DNA of 7,262 nt, taken from the NCBI GenBank assembly GCA_021817755.1, contig JAKAGC010000188.1:1-7262 (forward strand), written 5' to 3'. Below are positions 6,991 to 7,262 of this stretch, one piece after another. The position numbers and the translations under genes were made by a program. Each line of letters opens with the position of its first letter. Within the stretch, counting starts at the first letter, position 1. This DNA comes from Acidobacteriota bacterium (lineage in GTDB: Bacteria > Acidobacteriota > Aminicenantia > UBA2199). The notes beneath the pieces were generated by a model, which saw only the letters and a list, made by a program, of their open reading frames with translations, had not been told where the DNA came from and made no database searches.

Positions 6991-7013
6991 GGGGGGGGCA
7001 TGCTGCCCCTCCC
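6991..7013. repeat. G-run hairpin in the non-coding tail
   Basis: GGGGGGGGCA (6991-7000) pairs with TGCCCCTCCC (7004-7013): ten pairs including one G-T wobble, with a three-base TGC loop. It stands out sharply in an AT-rich stretch that I could not assign to any gene (6918-7139). Neither strand has a proper T-tract after it, so it is not a standard terminator. Its role is unknown. Confidence 0.5.
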
Positions 7014-7069
7014 TTTAATTACTGCCTCACCCTCTAAATGCTATTCAACTTATATTAAATTAGATAAAA

Positions 7070-7151
7070 GTTTCGGGGAGTGCAGAACCCCGCGGGTATG
7101 CAATACCCTTTTAAAAAAAGGGTAATGCACTCGAAAGCATCATTCCGAAAC
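7070..7151. repeat. Nested inverted repeats, fold-back element
   Basis: Several inverted repeats are stacked here. GTTTCGG (7070-7076) pairs with CCGAAAC (7145-7151). GAGTGCA (7078-7084) pairs with TGCACTC (7126-7132). TGCA-A-TACCCTTTT (7099-7112) pairs with AAAAGGGTA-A-TGCA (7116-7129), a 9+4 bp stem with one A-A mismatch and an AAA loop. CGGGG (7074-7078) can pair with CCCCG (7088-7092), and GGGTA (7094-7098) with TACCC (7104-7108). Some of these exclude each other. The right arm overlaps the end of the putative minus-strand gene. It could be a terminator region for that gene, although no stem is followed by a proper T-tract, or a small repeat element. Confidence 0.55.
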
Positions 7152-7262
7152 AATCGACACATTCAACATATTCAGGAGTAACGTGCCATCTACTTTGATT
7201 TTTTCATACAGACGGCGGCCTGTTAGTATGATTATGTCTTCAGTTTCGAGTCTTAGTGTTGT
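7140..7262 (-). CDS. C-terminal end of an unrecognised gene running off the right edge
   Basis: The minus strand has 40 sense codons from base 7262 down to a TGA at 7140-7142. The predicted end of the protein contains LETEDIIILTGRRLYEKI and then VDGTLLLNMLNVSIVSE. It has a natural mix of charged and hydrophobic residues, unlike the serine-rich reading of the opposite strand, which is the main reason to call it coding. It would converge on the M16 operon, with about 290 bases between the stops. I do not recognise the family, and 40 residues are too few to name a function. The start lies outside the window. The last codons overlap the right arm of the fold-back element at 7070-7151. A chance open frame remains possible. 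Confidence 0.42.
   Translation of the reverse strand, partial: TTLRLETEDIIILTGRRLYEKIKVDGTLLLNMLNVSIVSE

Noticed and set aside
7174..7262. Possible plus-strand gene start: AGGAG (7174-7178) four bases before GTG 7183
   Set aside because: The translation is rich in serine and arginine, as expected for the reverse of a real gene; the minus-strand reading is more protein-like. Not fully excluded.
1..7262. CRISPR array, tRNA, insertion sequence or phage genes
   Set aside because: No regularly spaced direct repeats, no cloverleaf-like segment noticed, and no transposase, integrase or phage protein in any open frame.

Overview
The window looks like chromosomal DNA from an anaerobic or facultative diderm (Gram-negative-type) bacterium of moderately low GC content. 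Three things suggest this. Thiazole synthesis uses ThiH, the oxygen-sensitive radical-SAM tyrosine lyase, instead of ThiO. Two proteases carry Sec signal peptides, which fits a periplasm. The AAA-ATPase/PD-(D/E)XK protein belongs to a family that I associate mainly with anaerobes. I cannot assign a phylum from the sequence alone. There is no sign of a plasmid, phage, insertion sequence, CRISPR array, tRNA or rRNA.

Layout. (1) Bases 1-1903, minus strand: a compact thiS-thiG-thiH thiazole operon. thiH runs off the left edge, and a good sigma70-type promoter (TTGACT-17-TATATT) lies about 70 bases upstream of thiS. (2) Bases 1904-2239: a divergent intergenic region with that promoter, a plus-strand promoter candidate, and a 14-base near-palindrome over its -35 box. 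There is no TPP riboswitch. (3) Bases 2240-3814, plus strand: a 524-residue ATPase fused to a PD-(D/E)XK nuclease-like domain. It stands alone and has no Shine-Dalgarno sequence. (4) Bases 3815-4015: a short AT-rich spacer with promoter elements. (5) Bases 4016-6849, plus strand: a two-gene operon of exported M16 family proteins, closed by a strong intrinsic terminator at 6881-6917. (6) Bases 6918-7139: a non-coding tail with two conspicuous fold-back structures. It is followed by the probable C-terminal end of an unrecognised minus-strand gene that runs off the right edge.

How the genes work together. ThiS carries sulfur on its C-terminal Gly-Gly tail, ThiH makes dehydroglycine from tyrosine, and ThiG joins these with deoxyxylulose phosphate to make the thiazole phosphate half of thiamine. 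The two M16 proteins look like complementary subunits of one protease. The first has the complete zinc site (H75-x-x-E78-H79, E148, E155) but lacks the C-terminal Arg/Tyr substrate-binding pair. The second has lost every residue of the zinc motif but keeps the Arg/Tyr pair (R299, Y306). The ATPase-nuclease fusion is of unknown function and is the least understood gene here. I see no clearly new multi-gene system; the points most worth following are that fusion gene, the M16 division of labour, and the fold-back element at 7070-7151.
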